From IMG/VR virus record IMGVR_UViG_3300035670_000108, positions 1-64,000 of that record: 64,000 nucleotides of DNA. One strand, 5' to 3'. The notes under the pieces are model-generated. The model saw only the letters and a list, made by a program, of their open reading frames with translations, searched no databases and was not told where the DNA came from. This DNA comes from a virus. The position numbers and the translations under genes are program-made. Of the stretch, positions 8,249 to 17,843 are shown in pieces (positions within the stretch are counted from its first letter, which is position 1; each line of letters begins with the position of its first letter).

Positions 8249-11200
8249 GCCGCCTCCTTCACCAGTTTCTCGAACAGGGTGATGATCTTCCGCTCGCTCG
8301 GCCGGTCCTGCAGCTCGGTCTGGTCACACCAGTTCAAGCCGATGGACACCTCGCCCATCATCGGAATGGCGTGGCCCGGCGGGGTCAGGTTCATGATGTC
8401 CTGCATCTTCTCGACGTACTCGAAGCAGTAGTCCATGTGGACCGAAGACATGATTTCGTCGTAGATCGGCAGGTGCATCACTGCTTTGTGCGGGTCGGTG
8501 AAGATCCCCTGCTCCTCGGCCTCGGTCATCACCACCTTCAGGATGTCGGCAGCGCAGCCCTGGATGGTCTGGTTGACTGCCTGGCGCTCGGCGCGGGAGC
8601 GCTTGGCACCGTCCTTGCTGAGGATGTCCTCGCTGACGTGCTTCCAGGTGCCGAAGGCGGTGGTGACGTAGCCACGCTGGCGGGCCAGCTTGATCGTCTC
8701 CTCCTGCCACGGGGCAAGGCGGGTGTACGAACCGAACACCGCTTCCATGATCCGCTCGGCGAATGCCTTGGGAATCCCGATGTTGCCGGCAAGGGTGCCG
8801 GCGGTGCCGAGGTAGCAGATCAGGAAGTTCACGGCCTTGGCCATCTTCCGCACCTTGTTCACCCCGTCCACGATGGCCTGGGCATCGGTTTGGGAGATGT
8901 CGAGCTGGCTGAGCGCCAGCAGGCCCTGCTTCACCACGTCCAGGAACTGGGCGTAGTTCATGCGGCCGAAGCTATCCAGCTCCAGGAACGACAGCTGAGT
9001 CTCGTTCAGCTCGCGCTTGAGCACCTCCATGGCGAACATCACGCCGGTTACCGAGTGCACGTCCTTCACCCGCTGGCGGGTCATGCCGTCCTCGTCGACG
9101 TAGGTGCCGCCGCCGGTGTAGGCCTCGATGAACGCTGGGTCCTTCGCTTCCGAACCGGTGATGCGCAGCTCCTGGCCGGAGAAGTCGATCGACACGATGA
9201 CGTGGCGGTTGTAGCGCGGGATCACGATCCGGCGCGGTTCACCCTTGGTGAAGGCCAGGGCATTCGGGCTGCCGCCGCTGGGGCGACGGGTCACGGTGCC
9301 GTTGTTCTTTACGCCCGGGTGAACCATGCCGGTGTCCGGCCGGCGCCACACTGGGTACGGATTCCACAGGCCCTCGAAGCGGGTCAGCGCGGCCTTCACC
9401 TTCAGGATCAGCTTCAGGCAGTCGCGGCGCCAATCGCCTTCTGGGCAGTCCTCGGCGATGGCCGACTGGAACGCCTTCTCGTTGGTGGCCGGCGAACCCT
9501 GCATGCGCCACTTATGGCGGTCGCTACCGGCCTGCACCTTGGAGCGCTGGCGCACCGGCAGACCCAGCTTCAGGTACAGAAGCTCCTGCATCTGGTTCGG
9601 GCTATCGAAGTTCAGCTCGTCGCCGGTCCAGTCGCTCTTCGCGTGCCGTTGGGCGATGCCCTGGCAGAAGGCGGCGAACTTTTCGTACTCCTCACCCTGG
9701 CGCTTGTTGATCTGGGCCGCCGCGGCGCCGATCAGCGCCATGAAGGTCTCGATCTCCGGCTCGAACTCGGTCTCCGTCTCGTACACCAGGTGGTTCAGGC
9801 GGATCAGCCACTCGGTGAGCTTCTTGCTCGCCGTGGAAGCCATGGCGTTTTCCTCGCCCTCTGGCAGGCCGAGGTGGCGGGCCACCTGCAGGATCTGCGC
9901 CGGCGTGGGGACGAACTCCACCGTGCGCTGCACTTCGACGCGGGGCTTGTAGGTGCAGGCCTCGCGCATCTTGAACAGCTGCACCTGCATCTCGGCCTTG
10001 AGCTTCTCGGAGCCGACGCCCTCCATCTTCTTGCGCAGGGCCATCTCGCGGTACTCGCGGTCGGCCTCCATGAAACGGGCGGCACGCAGGTCAGCTTCCT
10101 CCTGATCCACCTGCAGGCAGTTCTCGGTCAGCATGCGGCGCACTTCGGCCATGCCTTCGTCGATCAGGATGCGGTCGGCGGCTGCCTGGCGCTCCAGCTC
10201 GGCCTGGTCGATGTTGATGCCCTGCTGGTATGAGCGGTTAAGCAGGCGGCCGGGCAGGATGTCGTAGCGGTTGACGAACTCGCTCTGGCGCTCCAAGGCG
10301 CAGGCGAAGGTCTGCACCACCCAGATATGGGCCGAGGTCAGGGCGTCGTCACAGCCGTAGTGCAGCACCTGCTGGCCGCTGACTTCGCGCATGTTGGTCG
10401 CGCCGCTGGAAGCCAGCACTTCGCTGTACTGCACCTGCACATGGCGCAGCAGCTGCAGCGACACCTCCTTCAGGTTACCGCCACCGTTGGCGCCTTCCAT
10501 CAGGTTCTCGTCGTAGTAGCTCGTCCAGGTGATGCTGTCCTGCCAGTCAGAGATGTCCAGCCCCAGGTCACGCTCCAGGATCTGCTGCTCGAACCGGCTG
10601 TTGTGAGCCACCAGGGCTTTGCCCTCCTTGTCGTGCGCATGCACCAGCAGCTCGGTCAGGAAGGACAAGGGGTGGTTGTGGGTGTCGCGGTGATCAACCG
10701 GCACGTAGATGGTGTGCTGGAGGTTCTCGCCGAAGGTGAAGCTGGCGCCGGTCAGGGTCTGGCTGAGGGTGTCGACGTAGTCCTTGCCGCCGGTGACCGC
10801 CTCGCGCAGGTTGGCGAACATGTTCTTGTCGTAGCCCTCGGTGTCGAACCCGATGGCGGGGGATTTGCCGAAGCCCTCCTTGATGCGTGCCAGGCGGGCC
10901 TCGTTGACCCATTCCGCATCCGCCAGGGTCTCGGTGGACAGGAAGCGCTTGAACTCGTCGAACAGCGGGCTGCAGCCCAGCTTGGCGAGGATCTCGCGGA
11001 CCTTCTCGGCCAGCGGCAGGCGTTTGTGGTAGATCGGGCGGATCAGCTTGCTGCCGCGCGACATCCAGCACCAGTTGGGGTGCAGGCAGGCCAGCTTGTA
11101 GCACATGCGTGCCTGATCCCACTGCTGGTGGATCTTGAGCATGACCTTGTCGCCGTAGAGCTGGGCGGTATCCAGGATCTCGGCCGGCTCGTCCATCATG

Positions 11201-11943
11201 ATGCAGCGCTCGATCTCGGCCAGGCCCTCGTCGGCGTACTTCTCCTTCAGGTACAGCCAGGCTTTCGGGCCGAGGCCTTTGACGCCGCCGTATTCGTCCG
11301 TGGCGTCGCCGACCAGGGTCTTGAACAGGGTGACGTGCTTCGGCAGCAGGTCGATGCCCTCAGCCTCCAGCTTCACCGGCTCGTGCGGGTCGAGGAGCTG
11401 CTCGCGGAACATCATGGTGACGTTAGGCAGCAGGGCCAGGGGCACCAGGTCAAGGTCGCGGGTGTGGACGACGACCTGGCCCGGGTAGTTGTGGCAAACC
11501 ATGGCGATCGCATCGTCCGCTTCGACCAGGGGCACCTCGAGTACGGTGCAACCCAGGTACTTCAGCAGCTGCTGGGTTTCGCGCATCAGGATGTCCATCT
11601 GCTCGGTGAGCCGTGGGTCCTGCTTTTCCTTCTCGGCCTTGCGCTTGGCCTTGTATTCCGGGTAGATCGCGGTGCGCAGGTTGTTGCCGCCTTCAATCAC
11701 GGCAACCACGTCGATGGGGGCGGTGCGCTCGAAGATCGGCTGCAGGTAGCGTTCCCAGAACGCCTCGACGCCGTGGGCGGCCCTCTTGATCAAGGAGTGG
11801 CCGTCGCTGGCCAGGACGGCGTTTGGATCTCGCGCGCCGTGGTAGGCGTGCATGATCAGGCCCTTCAGGTCGAGCACTTCCTTCGGGCGGTGGGTGACTT
11901 CCATGCGCCGCGCCACAGACGCGATTGGCAGGATCTGAGTCAT
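8245..11943 (-). CDS. family A DNA polymerase with 5'-nuclease domain
   Basis: A 1232-residue protein with three domains. Residues about 20-300 are a PIN/FEN-type 5' nuclease (VVAVIEGGNN, PLVEADDAIAM, HTRDLDLV, GDATDEYGGVKGLG). A DEDD 3'-5' exonuclease follows (FDTEG near 365, AHNSRFEQQ near 447, YGCDDA near 531). The C-terminal third is the polymerase: motif A DFSGQELR near 918, motif B RKMAKAVNF near 1031, motif C IYDEIM near 1159. Motif C has Tyr where bacterial Pol I has His (HDE), and motif A has DFSGQ for DYSQI. The ATG at 11943 has GGAGA upstream; the longer start at 11970 would sit in a terminator stem. It is the replicative or repair polymerase of the phage. Confidence 0.93.
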   Translation of the reverse strand: MTQILPIASVARRMEVTHRPKEVLDLKGLIMHAYHGARDPNAVLASDGHSLIKRAAHGVEAFWERYLQPIFERTAPIDVVAVIEGGNNLRTAIYPEYKAKRKAEKEKQDPRLTEQMDILMRETQQLLKYLGCTVLEVPLVEADDAIAMVCHNYPGQVVVHTRDLDLVPLALLPNVTMMFREQLLDPHEPVKLEAEGIDLLPKHVTLFKTLVGDATDEYGGVKGLGPKAWLYLKEKYADEGLAEIERCIMMDEPAEILDTAQLYGDKVMLKIHQQWDQARMCYKLACLHPNWCWMSRGSKLIRPIYHKRLPLAEKVREILAKLGCSPLFDEFKRFLSTETLADAEWVNEARLARIKEGFGKSPAIGFDTEGYDKNMFANLREAVTGGKDYVDTLSQTLTGASFTFGENLQHTIYVPVDHRDTHNHPLSFLTELLVHAHDKEGKALVAHNSRFEQQILERDLGLDISDWQDSITWTSYYDENLMEGANGGGNLKEVSLQLLRHVQVQYSEVLASSGATNMREVSGQQVLHYGCDDALTSAHIWVVQTFACALERQSEFVNRYDILPGRLLNRSYQQGINIDQAELERQAAADRILIDEGMAEVRRMLTENCLQVDQEEADLRAARFMEADREYREMALRKKMEGVGSEKLKAEMQVQLFKMREACTYKPRVEVQRTVEFVPTPAQILQVARHLGLPEGEENAMASTASKKLTEWLIRLNHLVYETETEFEPEIETFMALIGAAAAQINKRQGEEYEKFAAFCQGIAQRHAKSDWTGDELNFDSPNQMQELLYLKLGLPVRQRSKVQAGSDRHKWRMQGSPATNEKAFQSAIAEDCPEGDWRRDCLKLILKVKAALTRFEGLWNPYPVWRRPDTGMVHPGVKNNGTVTRRPSGGSPNALAFTKGEPRRIVIPRYNRHVIVSIDFSGQELRITGSEAKDPAFIEAYTGGGTYVDEDGMTRQRVKDVHSVTGVMFAMEVLKRELNETQLSFLELDSFGRMNYAQFLDVVKQGLLALSQLDISQTDAQAIVDGVNKVRKMAKAVNFLICYLGTAGTLAGNIGIPKAFAERIMEAVFGSYTRLAPWQEETIKLARQRGYVTTAFGTWKHVSEDILSKDGAKRSRAERQAVNQTIQGCAADILKVVMTEAEEQGIFTDPHKAVMHLPIYDEIMSSVHMDYCFEYVEKMQDIMNLTPPGHAIPMMGEVSIGLNWCDQTELQDRPSERKIITLFEKLVKEAA

Positions 11944-11972
11944 GGTGGGTCTCCAGTTTACTGCAGGCATGA

Positions 11973-11998
11973 GAGAGGGGCGCCGCGGCGCCCCTCTC
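11973..11998 (-). terminator. GC-rich hairpin between the 307-aa protein gene and polymerase
   Basis: A 12-bp perfect stem GAGAGGGGCGCC / GGCGCCCCTCTC lies between the stop at 12016 and the polymerase start. There is no long T run, so it may be an attenuator or an RNA-end stabiliser rather than a full terminator. That would give the upstream gene more mRNA than the polymerase. Confidence 0.65.
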
Positions 11999-12015
11999 CT
12001 TGTTGCTGTCGCTGA

Positions 12016-12939
12016 TTACAGGCCGAAGTTCTCGACCGAACCCTTGTTGACGAAGTCCCACGGGTAGAACGGGAACTTGCCGGATTCGACCTTCTTACCG
12101 CGGCGGCACAGGGTGATGACATCGGAGATGCCTTTCTTCGCCATGCCCAGCTGGACCAGGTAGCCACCCCAGCGACCTTGGGAGGTCGGCGGGATCTGCA
12201 GGGTGATCAGCTTGCCGTTCAGCTCGCCTTTGGTCTCGCTCTCGACGTTGAAGCTGTCGTCGACCATGACCGCCAGCACTTCCTGGTATTTCTTGATGTC
12301 GCCCAGCTCCAGGCCTTCTTCCTTCCACTTCTGGATCGCGGCGAAGACCGGGGACTCCGGATCTTTGTGCGCTTCCTTGTCGTAGGAGTAAGCCACTTCC
12401 ACCTCGTCTTCGACGGGGTTGTTGTTGCGGAAGCAGTATTTGGCTTTGGCGCTGGCCAGCCGTACCAGGAAACCGCTGCTCGGCAGCTCTTGACCTTCGC
12501 TGGTCTCGATCTGCTTGTTGAGGGTGATGTTCAGGAACGAGCTGTAGTCCAGCTCGGTGTCCTCGAAGCCCTGGTCAGCCAGGCCAGCCAGGATTTCCTG
12601 CATGAAGGCACCCTTCACAGCGGAGTTGTTGGTGCTGACCGCAGTGGTGCCGGTCGGGGCAGCAACTTGCTGGTTGCCGGTTGCCGGGGCGGCAGCAGGC
12701 TCTTCCAGCTCTTCTTCCTCTTCCAGCACCGAGGCGCTGGCAGCGGCACGGTCTTCTACCGGGGCTTCGGAGGCTGCGGCAGCGGCAGGCTCCTCGACGA
12801 CGGTTTCAACCTGAGCGTGGGTTTCTACCGCCTGGGTTTCGCCCACGGTTTCTACGGCCTGGGCTTGCGCCTCGGCAGCAGATTCAGCGGCTTGGGTGGC
12901 GGAGTTGTCAGCGACGGCGTTAGCTTGCTTGATAGCCAT
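12016..12939 (-). CDS. conserved phage protein with acidic Ala-rich N-terminus, possible ssDNA-binding protein
   Basis: A 307-residue protein. Residues 1 to about 110 are low-complexity Ala/Glu/Val/Gln (disordered, acidic, with EEEEELEE). Residues about 110-307 form a compact domain with a beta-rich pattern, ending in an aromatic, basic segment (KFPFYPWDF). It has its own good promoter and a hairpin behind it, consistent with strong early expression, and sits between the polymerase and helicase genes. These traits would suit a single-stranded DNA-binding protein or clamp-like factor, but I see no family motif, so the role is inference. Confidence 0.6.
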   Translation of the reverse strand: MAIKQANAVADNSATQAAESAAEAQAQAVETVGETQAVETHAQVETVVEEPAAAAASEAPVEDRAAASASVLEEEEELEEPAAAPATGNQQVAAPTGTTAVSTNNSAVKGAFMQEILAGLADQGFEDTELDYSSFLNITLNKQIETSEGQELPSSGFLVRLASAKAKYCFRNNNPVEDEVEVAYSYDKEAHKDPESPVFAAIQKWKEEGLELGDIKKYQEVLAVMVDDSFNVESETKGELNGKLITLQIPPTSQGRWGGYLVQLGMAKKGISDVITLCRRGKKVESGKFPFYPWDFVNKGSVENFGL

Positions 12940-13025
12940 TTGGCATTTTTCCTTTTCGTTAGGAGTTTAAGCACTTTTCATTGGGCATTTGCCTTTCGGC
13001 GTCGGCAGTTACCTGCCGCATTGCC

Positions 13026-13053
13026 AGTGTACGCCACTGGCGGCGCATGTCAA
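13026..13053 (-). promoter_or_regulatory. sigma-70 promoter for the 307-aa protein gene
   Basis: On the minus strand TTGACA (13053-13048) is followed after 16 bases by TACACT (13031-13026). It overlaps the 3' end of the SNF2-like gene and reads toward 12939. Confidence 0.8.
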
Positions 13054-14648
13054 GACAGTACCAGGTCAGCAAGGAGGCGGGTCTTGTCGACCACCGCCCT
13101 CTCGATGTCCATCTCTGCCGTGAGCATGTTCTGGATAGCCTTCCGGGACACGGTACGCAGGGCGTCGATCACCCCCACGTCCACGACGTGCTTCTGGCCA
13201 GACCGGAGCACCCGCTCCAGCCCCTGCTTGAAGTCGCCGTACACCCCGGTCGGCTCTACGAAGAGCACGTTGTGGGACTGGTTCTGCAGGTTGAGGCCGG
13301 CGCTGGCCGACCTGGGGTTGGCGATCAGCAGGCGGCAACTGTCGTCGTGCAGGATCTTCTGCCGCTGCTTCTCCTTGGCAGAGCCCTGCACCTCCCCATA
13401 CATGAAGGCCGGGTTGTACTGGGACAGCGCGGCCCCGTAGCGCTCGATGGAGTCGATGCGGTTGAAGAACAGGATCACCTTCTGGCTCTCCAGGTCGGCC
13501 TCTTCCAGCCAATCGAGCACCGCTTCCATGACCGCGTTGCGGAAGCCAACCTGGTCTTCCTCGGACAGGAACAGCTCCGGACAGGAGACCATCTGCAGGG
13601 CGTGCTGGCGCAGCTGCTGCTGGTTCATGGCGAGGATCACCTCGTTGCCCATCTCCAGGAACCGCTCCTTGAGCAACCGGTGGTACAGCAGGTAGTGCTC
13701 GTCGCTGAGCGTCACCTTGACCCGGCGGATGTTTGGCTTGTGCAGATCCAGCACCTGGTCTTTCACCACGCGCCGGCCCTTCTCGTACAGCAGCTTGTGC
13801 ACCTTGTCGTGGTTGCGGTAGCCGATCAGCTGCTTGATCTGCTTGATCACCTTGCCGCCCTTGGCGGTGATGTAGTTCTCCGGCGAGAGCTTCACCGTCT
13901 TGTACTGGCTGTGCTCCCGGTCGAAGTGCTTGAAGCCGACATATCGTCCTGGGTTCACCAACTCGATGATCCCGTAGGCATCGGTCAAGGTGCGCGGGAT
14001 CGGCGTGCCTGTCATCGGCAGGAACACCGTCTCGTTGTTCGGTGGCCGCAGCGGCTCCACCTGGGCGTTATCGCGCCAGGCCTTGATCTGCTTCCACAGC
14101 TTGGTGTCTACGTTGCAGAGCTTCTTGTGCACCTCGTCGGCGCACAGCACTCGGTAGCCACGCTCGTAGAACCAGGCCGGATCTGCAGTGGGGCATTTGG
14201 CCTTGAACAGGTTGGAGAAGCCCTCGTAGGTCATCACCAGCATCTGCGGCCAGCCGTCCTGATCCCAGCCTTCCTCCAGCACGCGGCGCTTTTTCGGTTC
14301 GTAGTTGAACCGATCGACCGTCATGAATTTCTCGATCCCCTCGAACGTCTCGAAGAAATCGTCCATGTATTGGCCAATCAGGTTGCTCAAGGTTAGCACG
14401 ATGGTGCGGTACCCCTCGGTCGCCCAGTAGATGGCCCAGGCCTGGCTGACGACCGTCTTGCCGGTTCCCGGGTCGTCCCAGAGGCCGTACCAGTGGTTTT
14501 TCAAGGAGAGGTGGAGCCCGGTCACCTGGTAGTCGCGCGGCACGCCGCTGAGGCCACCGTTGGCGTCGGGCAGTTTGATTTCGACGTAGTCGCCGAAGGC
14601 CAGGGGTCTCTCGACCCCCGCCAGCTTCAGGTACTCGTTGAGGTTCAC
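13050..14648 (-). CDS. SNF2-like SF2 helicase/translocase
   Basis: A 532-residue protein. Walker A DDPGTGKT is at 58-65, the DExH-type box ADEVHK near 170, and TGTPIPR is motif III. The C-terminal RecA-like domain has SAGLNLQ near 449 and RVLRSGQKH (motif VI) near 480. The layout matches SNF2-family DNA translocases common in phages and predicts ATP-driven movement on duplex DNA, for replication fork or recombination tasks. It follows the PrimPol gene by eight bases and its end carries the promoter of the next gene. Confidence 0.9.
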   Translation of the reverse strand: MNLNEYLKLAGVERPLAFGDYVEIKLPDANGGLSGVPRDYQVTGLHLSLKNHWYGLWDDPGTGKTVVSQAWAIYWATEGYRTIVLTLSNLIGQYMDDFFETFEGIEKFMTVDRFNYEPKKRRVLEEGWDQDGWPQMLVMTYEGFSNLFKAKCPTADPAWFYERGYRVLCADEVHKKLCNVDTKLWKQIKAWRDNAQVEPLRPPNNETVFLPMTGTPIPRTLTDAYGIIELVNPGRYVGFKHFDREHSQYKTVKLSPENYITAKGGKVIKQIKQLIGYRNHDKVHKLLYEKGRRVVKDQVLDLHKPNIRRVKVTLSDEHYLLYHRLLKERFLEMGNEVILAMNQQQLRQHALQMVSCPELFLSEEDQVGFRNAVMEAVLDWLEEADLESQKVILFFNRIDSIERYGAALSQYNPAFMYGEVQGSAKEKQRQKILHDDSCRLLIANPRSASAGLNLQNQSHNVLFVEPTGVYGDFKQGLERVLRSGQKHVVDVGVIDALRTVSRKAIQNMLTAEMDIERAVVDKTRLLADLVLS

Positions 14649-14656
14649 GGCAGCTC

Positions 14657-17563
14657 CTACAGGTCGATGGTGCCGAGCACCTCGTAGACACGCCGGATGC
14701 TATCGACGTGCACGTTGCGCAGCTTGAGTTGGGCCATGTCCAGTACCATCGCCGGCTCGCCGAAGGCGAAGTCATCCAGCGACTTCCACTCGATGAAGTA
14801 CGGCTCGTGCTCGACCAATTGCTTGAGGTCGGACCAGGCTTCCAGCGGGCTGCGCCGGCCGGTGGTGCGGTACCACTCCAGGTAGCGGCTGTGACAGGTC
14901 TTGCCCCACAGATAGAGCTTGTCGCCAGCGACGCGGAAATCGGTGCGCGGCGAGAGCAACGGCCGGCGGGCGCCAGGCCTGCCGCTCTGCGTCTCCTCGT
15001 ACATGAGCGCGCCGGACTCGGAGATGATGTCGGCCAGCTGGATCATGAACTGGTCGACCTCCGACACCTGGCTGCGGCCCAGGACACCGGACAGGGACAG
15101 GCTAGGATCGTCCTCTTCCACCCGATCAGCTTCAGCGGTGATCTCGGTCAGGGCATTCTTGATTACGGTCAGTTCGTGTACCGAGTCCTGCATGCGCAGC
15201 TGGGTGCAGGTCTCGATCAACCAGGCCAGACCCATGTGCACCACCATCAGGCTGTAGCGCGGGCGGTCGTCGAACTGAGTGCCTACGCAGGCCCCCTGCA
15301 TCTCGACCATCTGCTCCACCTTGCTGATTGGCAGCCGCAGAGCACCCTGCATCAGCCTCTGACCCAGGCGCATCAGGTGTTGGCGTCCGTCCTGGGCCTT
15401 GAAGAAGGCCTCGCGGTTACGGCCAGCCTTGATCATCTTCACCACCAGGGTGCGCTCCAGTAGCGCCGGCATCTTGATCTGCTGCTCGCTGAGGATCAAG
15501 GCGGGGCTGGTCAGCGGGATCTCGATCGACACCGGGCTGCGTTGGCCCTGGACGACGGTACCGCGCGAGGACGATTCGCTGTTCCAGAGGGCCTTGAACA
15601 GCTCTCCCAGCATCAGGTACTGGTGCTCTGGGATCTTGTCGCGGTTGTACTCCTCGCACAGCCGCGGCACGGTAGTGGTGCCGGACAGCAGCTCGACGGC
15701 GTTGAAGGCCGTCTTCATGCCCGTCATGTTAGCCTTCGAGCGCTGGTTGCAGTTGAGGCCGTGCAGGGTCACCAGCAGCTCGGCCAGCTTCGACTTGCCG
15801 GCACCTGAGCCGCCCCACAAGGAGAGCAGCGGGAACTGGCCGTAGGCCTCGCGCAGGTGCTGTTTCAGGTGGCAGGCGGCTATCCAGCCCAGGCTGATGG
15901 CCATGACCGGCTGCTGGTTCGACTTGCACAGGTTGGCCAGGGCCTGGTCCGCCTTGGCGTCACCAATCTCCAGCGGCACCTGCTTGAACAGCGACGGCGG
16001 CAGCGGGATGACCTTGGTCAGGCGGTGGGTGTCGACCATCTGCAGGTTGTTCAGCGACTTGCCCGGCTCGACGAAGGTGATCAGGTCGGTGTCGCGGCGC
16101 CGTTCGATATGGATGCCGGCGGCTGTTACCTGGTGAATTTCAGGCATGTTCTCTTCCTCTAGGAACACCAGCATCTTGATCTTCTGGATCTCGGCGTCTC
16201 CGCCGGTGTAGTAGACCCCGTTGATCCCTTCAAGCGCCCGCAGGAATGAGCTTTTGCTCGCCCATGCCGCCTCGTCCATGATGACGGAGCCTAGCTTCTC
16301 GCCGTAGCGCATGACTCGGCACAGCGTGCCGCGGCGGCGAGTGCCGGTACCGTCTGGCATATCTTCCATGTAGGCGGCCTGAGCTTCCAGGGTGAAGGTG
16401 CTGATCTGTTCGGTTCGGCCCTTCGCCAGTTGGCGCAGGTAGCCGCTGTCGTTCTTCGATATACCGGACTTCTCGGCGATGTCGCTGAGGAACTCGGCGG
16501 TGTTGCTGCCTTTGCAGCTGTTCTCCAGCGGGCAGCCTTCGCAGATCTTCCGGCCAGCGGTGAGCATCGAGCGCATCGCGCCGCAGCCGAACTTGTAGTC
16601 GGGGCTGTTGACGGTGAACTTGTACTTGCCATCCAGCTCCACCATCCGCGCACGCGGTGTCGGGTAGCGGTCGGTGCGCTCGGCGTTGTCCGCCGTCATG
16701 GCGAAGATCCGGTTGCGCTCGAACTCCGGCGCGCCGGCCCGGCTGGCCCACAGGCCAAGGTTCAGCGCCACCTGGTTGAAGGTGGTGCTGCTCTTCAGGC
16801 CTTTGTATCCAGCGATCGCTTCGACACAAGGCGGAGCCTGGTCGGCGATCCGGTCAAGGTGGGCGACGGCGGTGTTACGGGAGCGCTCGGTAAGCTCGCG
16901 CTCCATAGCGCCCACCTTGTCGGTGGCGGTGCTGAACAGCACGTTGAGCTTGATCGAGTGCGGCCCCTTGTACGGGGTGTGCACCAGCTCCTTGCGCGGC
17001 TTCGAGACGAAACGCGCGTAGCTATCGGCGTCCAGCTCGAACAACTCGCGGATGCGGATGGGCACCCGGTAGTTGCCGTCGTAGCGCTTCAGGTTGGCGA
17101 TCCGGAAGGTGTTGTTCCGGCCGCAGGCATAGGGGCTCAAGTCCATGCCCGACACGTACAGCTCTGACGCCATGACCTTGTAGATCAGCGGCAGGTCCTT
17201 GATGGCGGTGTTGCGCGGCATGAAGCCGCGCTGGTCGACCAGGACGTGCAGGCCCTTCTTCCCTGAGCAGAAAATCTGGATCGCCTCTTCCGGCGTCTCG
17301 TAGATCTGGATCAGGTTGTTCACCAGCTGCTGGGCGGACTTGATGGCCTCCTCTACAGCTCCCTCCACGTCGATGTCGAAATACAGCGGGCCGTTATACT
17401 TGTGTCCCCGCTTAGCATCGTCTGCACCAAGGGGTGCATCTACCGCCAGGATGGTTAGCTTTTTTGCCCCTTTCTGCATCGCATCAACAACGACAGTCTC
17501 GCTATCGGTGATCGGATTCCAGGGTCCGTCCTCTTCCGTTTGGAAGAAGCGATACATAGCCAT
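14657..17563 (-). CDS. PrimPol-helicase (AEP primase fused to a helicase domain)
   Basis: A 968-residue protein. The N-terminal archaeo-eukaryotic primase fold shows FDIDVEG (residues 62-68, the DxD metal site), SGKKGLH (100-106) and a downstream ACGRNNTFRIANLKRYDG segment. A Cys cluster near 335-350 (CEGCPLENSC) probably binds zinc. The C-terminal part has Walker A GGSGAGKSK near residue 578, followed by ATPase motifs (CEEYNRD). It should make primers and unwind DNA at the fork. It is the first large gene after the HTH regulator and is probably controlled by the same promoter. Confidence 0.9.
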   Translation of the reverse strand: MAMYRFFQTEEDGPWNPITDSETVVVDAMQKGAKKLTILAVDAPLGADDAKRGHKYNGPLYFDIDVEGAVEEAIKSAQQLVNNLIQIYETPEEAIQIFCSGKKGLHVLVDQRGFMPRNTAIKDLPLIYKVMASELYVSGMDLSPYACGRNNTFRIANLKRYDGNYRVPIRIRELFELDADSYARFVSKPRKELVHTPYKGPHSIKLNVLFSTATDKVGAMERELTERSRNTAVAHLDRIADQAPPCVEAIAGYKGLKSSTTFNQVALNLGLWASRAGAPEFERNRIFAMTADNAERTDRYPTPRARMVELDGKYKFTVNSPDYKFGCGAMRSMLTAGRKICEGCPLENSCKGSNTAEFLSDIAEKSGISKNDSGYLRQLAKGRTEQISTFTLEAQAAYMEDMPDGTGTRRRGTLCRVMRYGEKLGSVIMDEAAWASKSSFLRALEGINGVYYTGGDAEIQKIKMLVFLEEENMPEIHQVTAAGIHIERRRDTDLITFVEPGKSLNNLQMVDTHRLTKVIPLPPSLFKQVPLEIGDAKADQALANLCKSNQQPVMAISLGWIAACHLKQHLREAYGQFPLLSLWGGSGAGKSKLAELLVTLHGLNCNQRSKANMTGMKTAFNAVELLSGTTTVPRLCEEYNRDKIPEHQYLMLGELFKALWNSESSSRGTVVQGQRSPVSIEIPLTSPALILSEQQIKMPALLERTLVVKMIKAGRNREAFFKAQDGRQHLMRLGQRLMQGALRLPISKVEQMVEMQGACVGTQFDDRPRYSLMVVHMGLAWLIETCTQLRMQDSVHELTVIKNALTEITAEADRVEEDDPSLSLSGVLGRSQVSEVDQFMIQLADIISESGALMYEETQSGRPGARRPLLSPRTDFRVAGDKLYLWGKTCHSRYLEWYRTTGRRSPLEAWSDLKQLVEHEPYFIEWKSLDDFAFGEPAMVLDMAQLKLRNVHVDSIRRVYEVLGTIDL

Positions 17564-17602
17564 GACTACTCCTATCGGGCCGAATCCACGGCCCGCGGCG
17601 CT

Positions 17603-17815
17603 TTAGTTGAGGTTGGCCTTTGCGGCTTCGATCTTCGCCTTGAGCAGGCTGACGGCACGCCCCGGTACCGGGCGGGCGCGGTCACTCGTCCGGTCTGGCA
17701 TGAGCCAGGCATCGACGGACGAGCGGGAGTATTCAGTGAGGGTGGCCAGTTCCTCTGGGTTGAGCTGGTGTTCCTTTGCCAGGTCCATCAGCTCGGCGCG
17801 GTAATCTTCTTGCAT
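17603..17815 (-). CDS. HTH transcriptional regulator, 70 aa
   Basis: A small basic protein with a helix-turn-helix of the Cro/CI kind: NPEELATLTEYSRSSVDAWL, then a loop and a Lys/Ala-rich helix. The ATG at 17815 has GGAG ten bases upstream; the longer frame to 17872 would include the promoter. The gene has its own promoter, with the palindrome TGTACGGAGTACA in the spacer, so it is probably autoregulated. The same palindrome covers the -10 box of the plus-strand promoter at 49 kb. I infer a repressor or switch that links replication genes with the rightward operon; no family assignment beyond HTH is possible by eye. Confidence 0.75.
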   Translation of the reverse strand: MQEDYRAELMDLAKEHQLNPEELATLTEYSRSSVDAWLMPDRTSDRARPVPGRAVSLLKAKIEAAKANLN

Positions 17816-17843
17816 GATGCCGCTCCGCTTGGTGTTGCCGGCG

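Noticed and set aside
8077-10233. 718-aa plus-strand frame over the DNA polymerase
   Set aside because: Antisense to the polymerase; composition (Leu, Gly, Ala, His, Gln) is that of a reverse frame.
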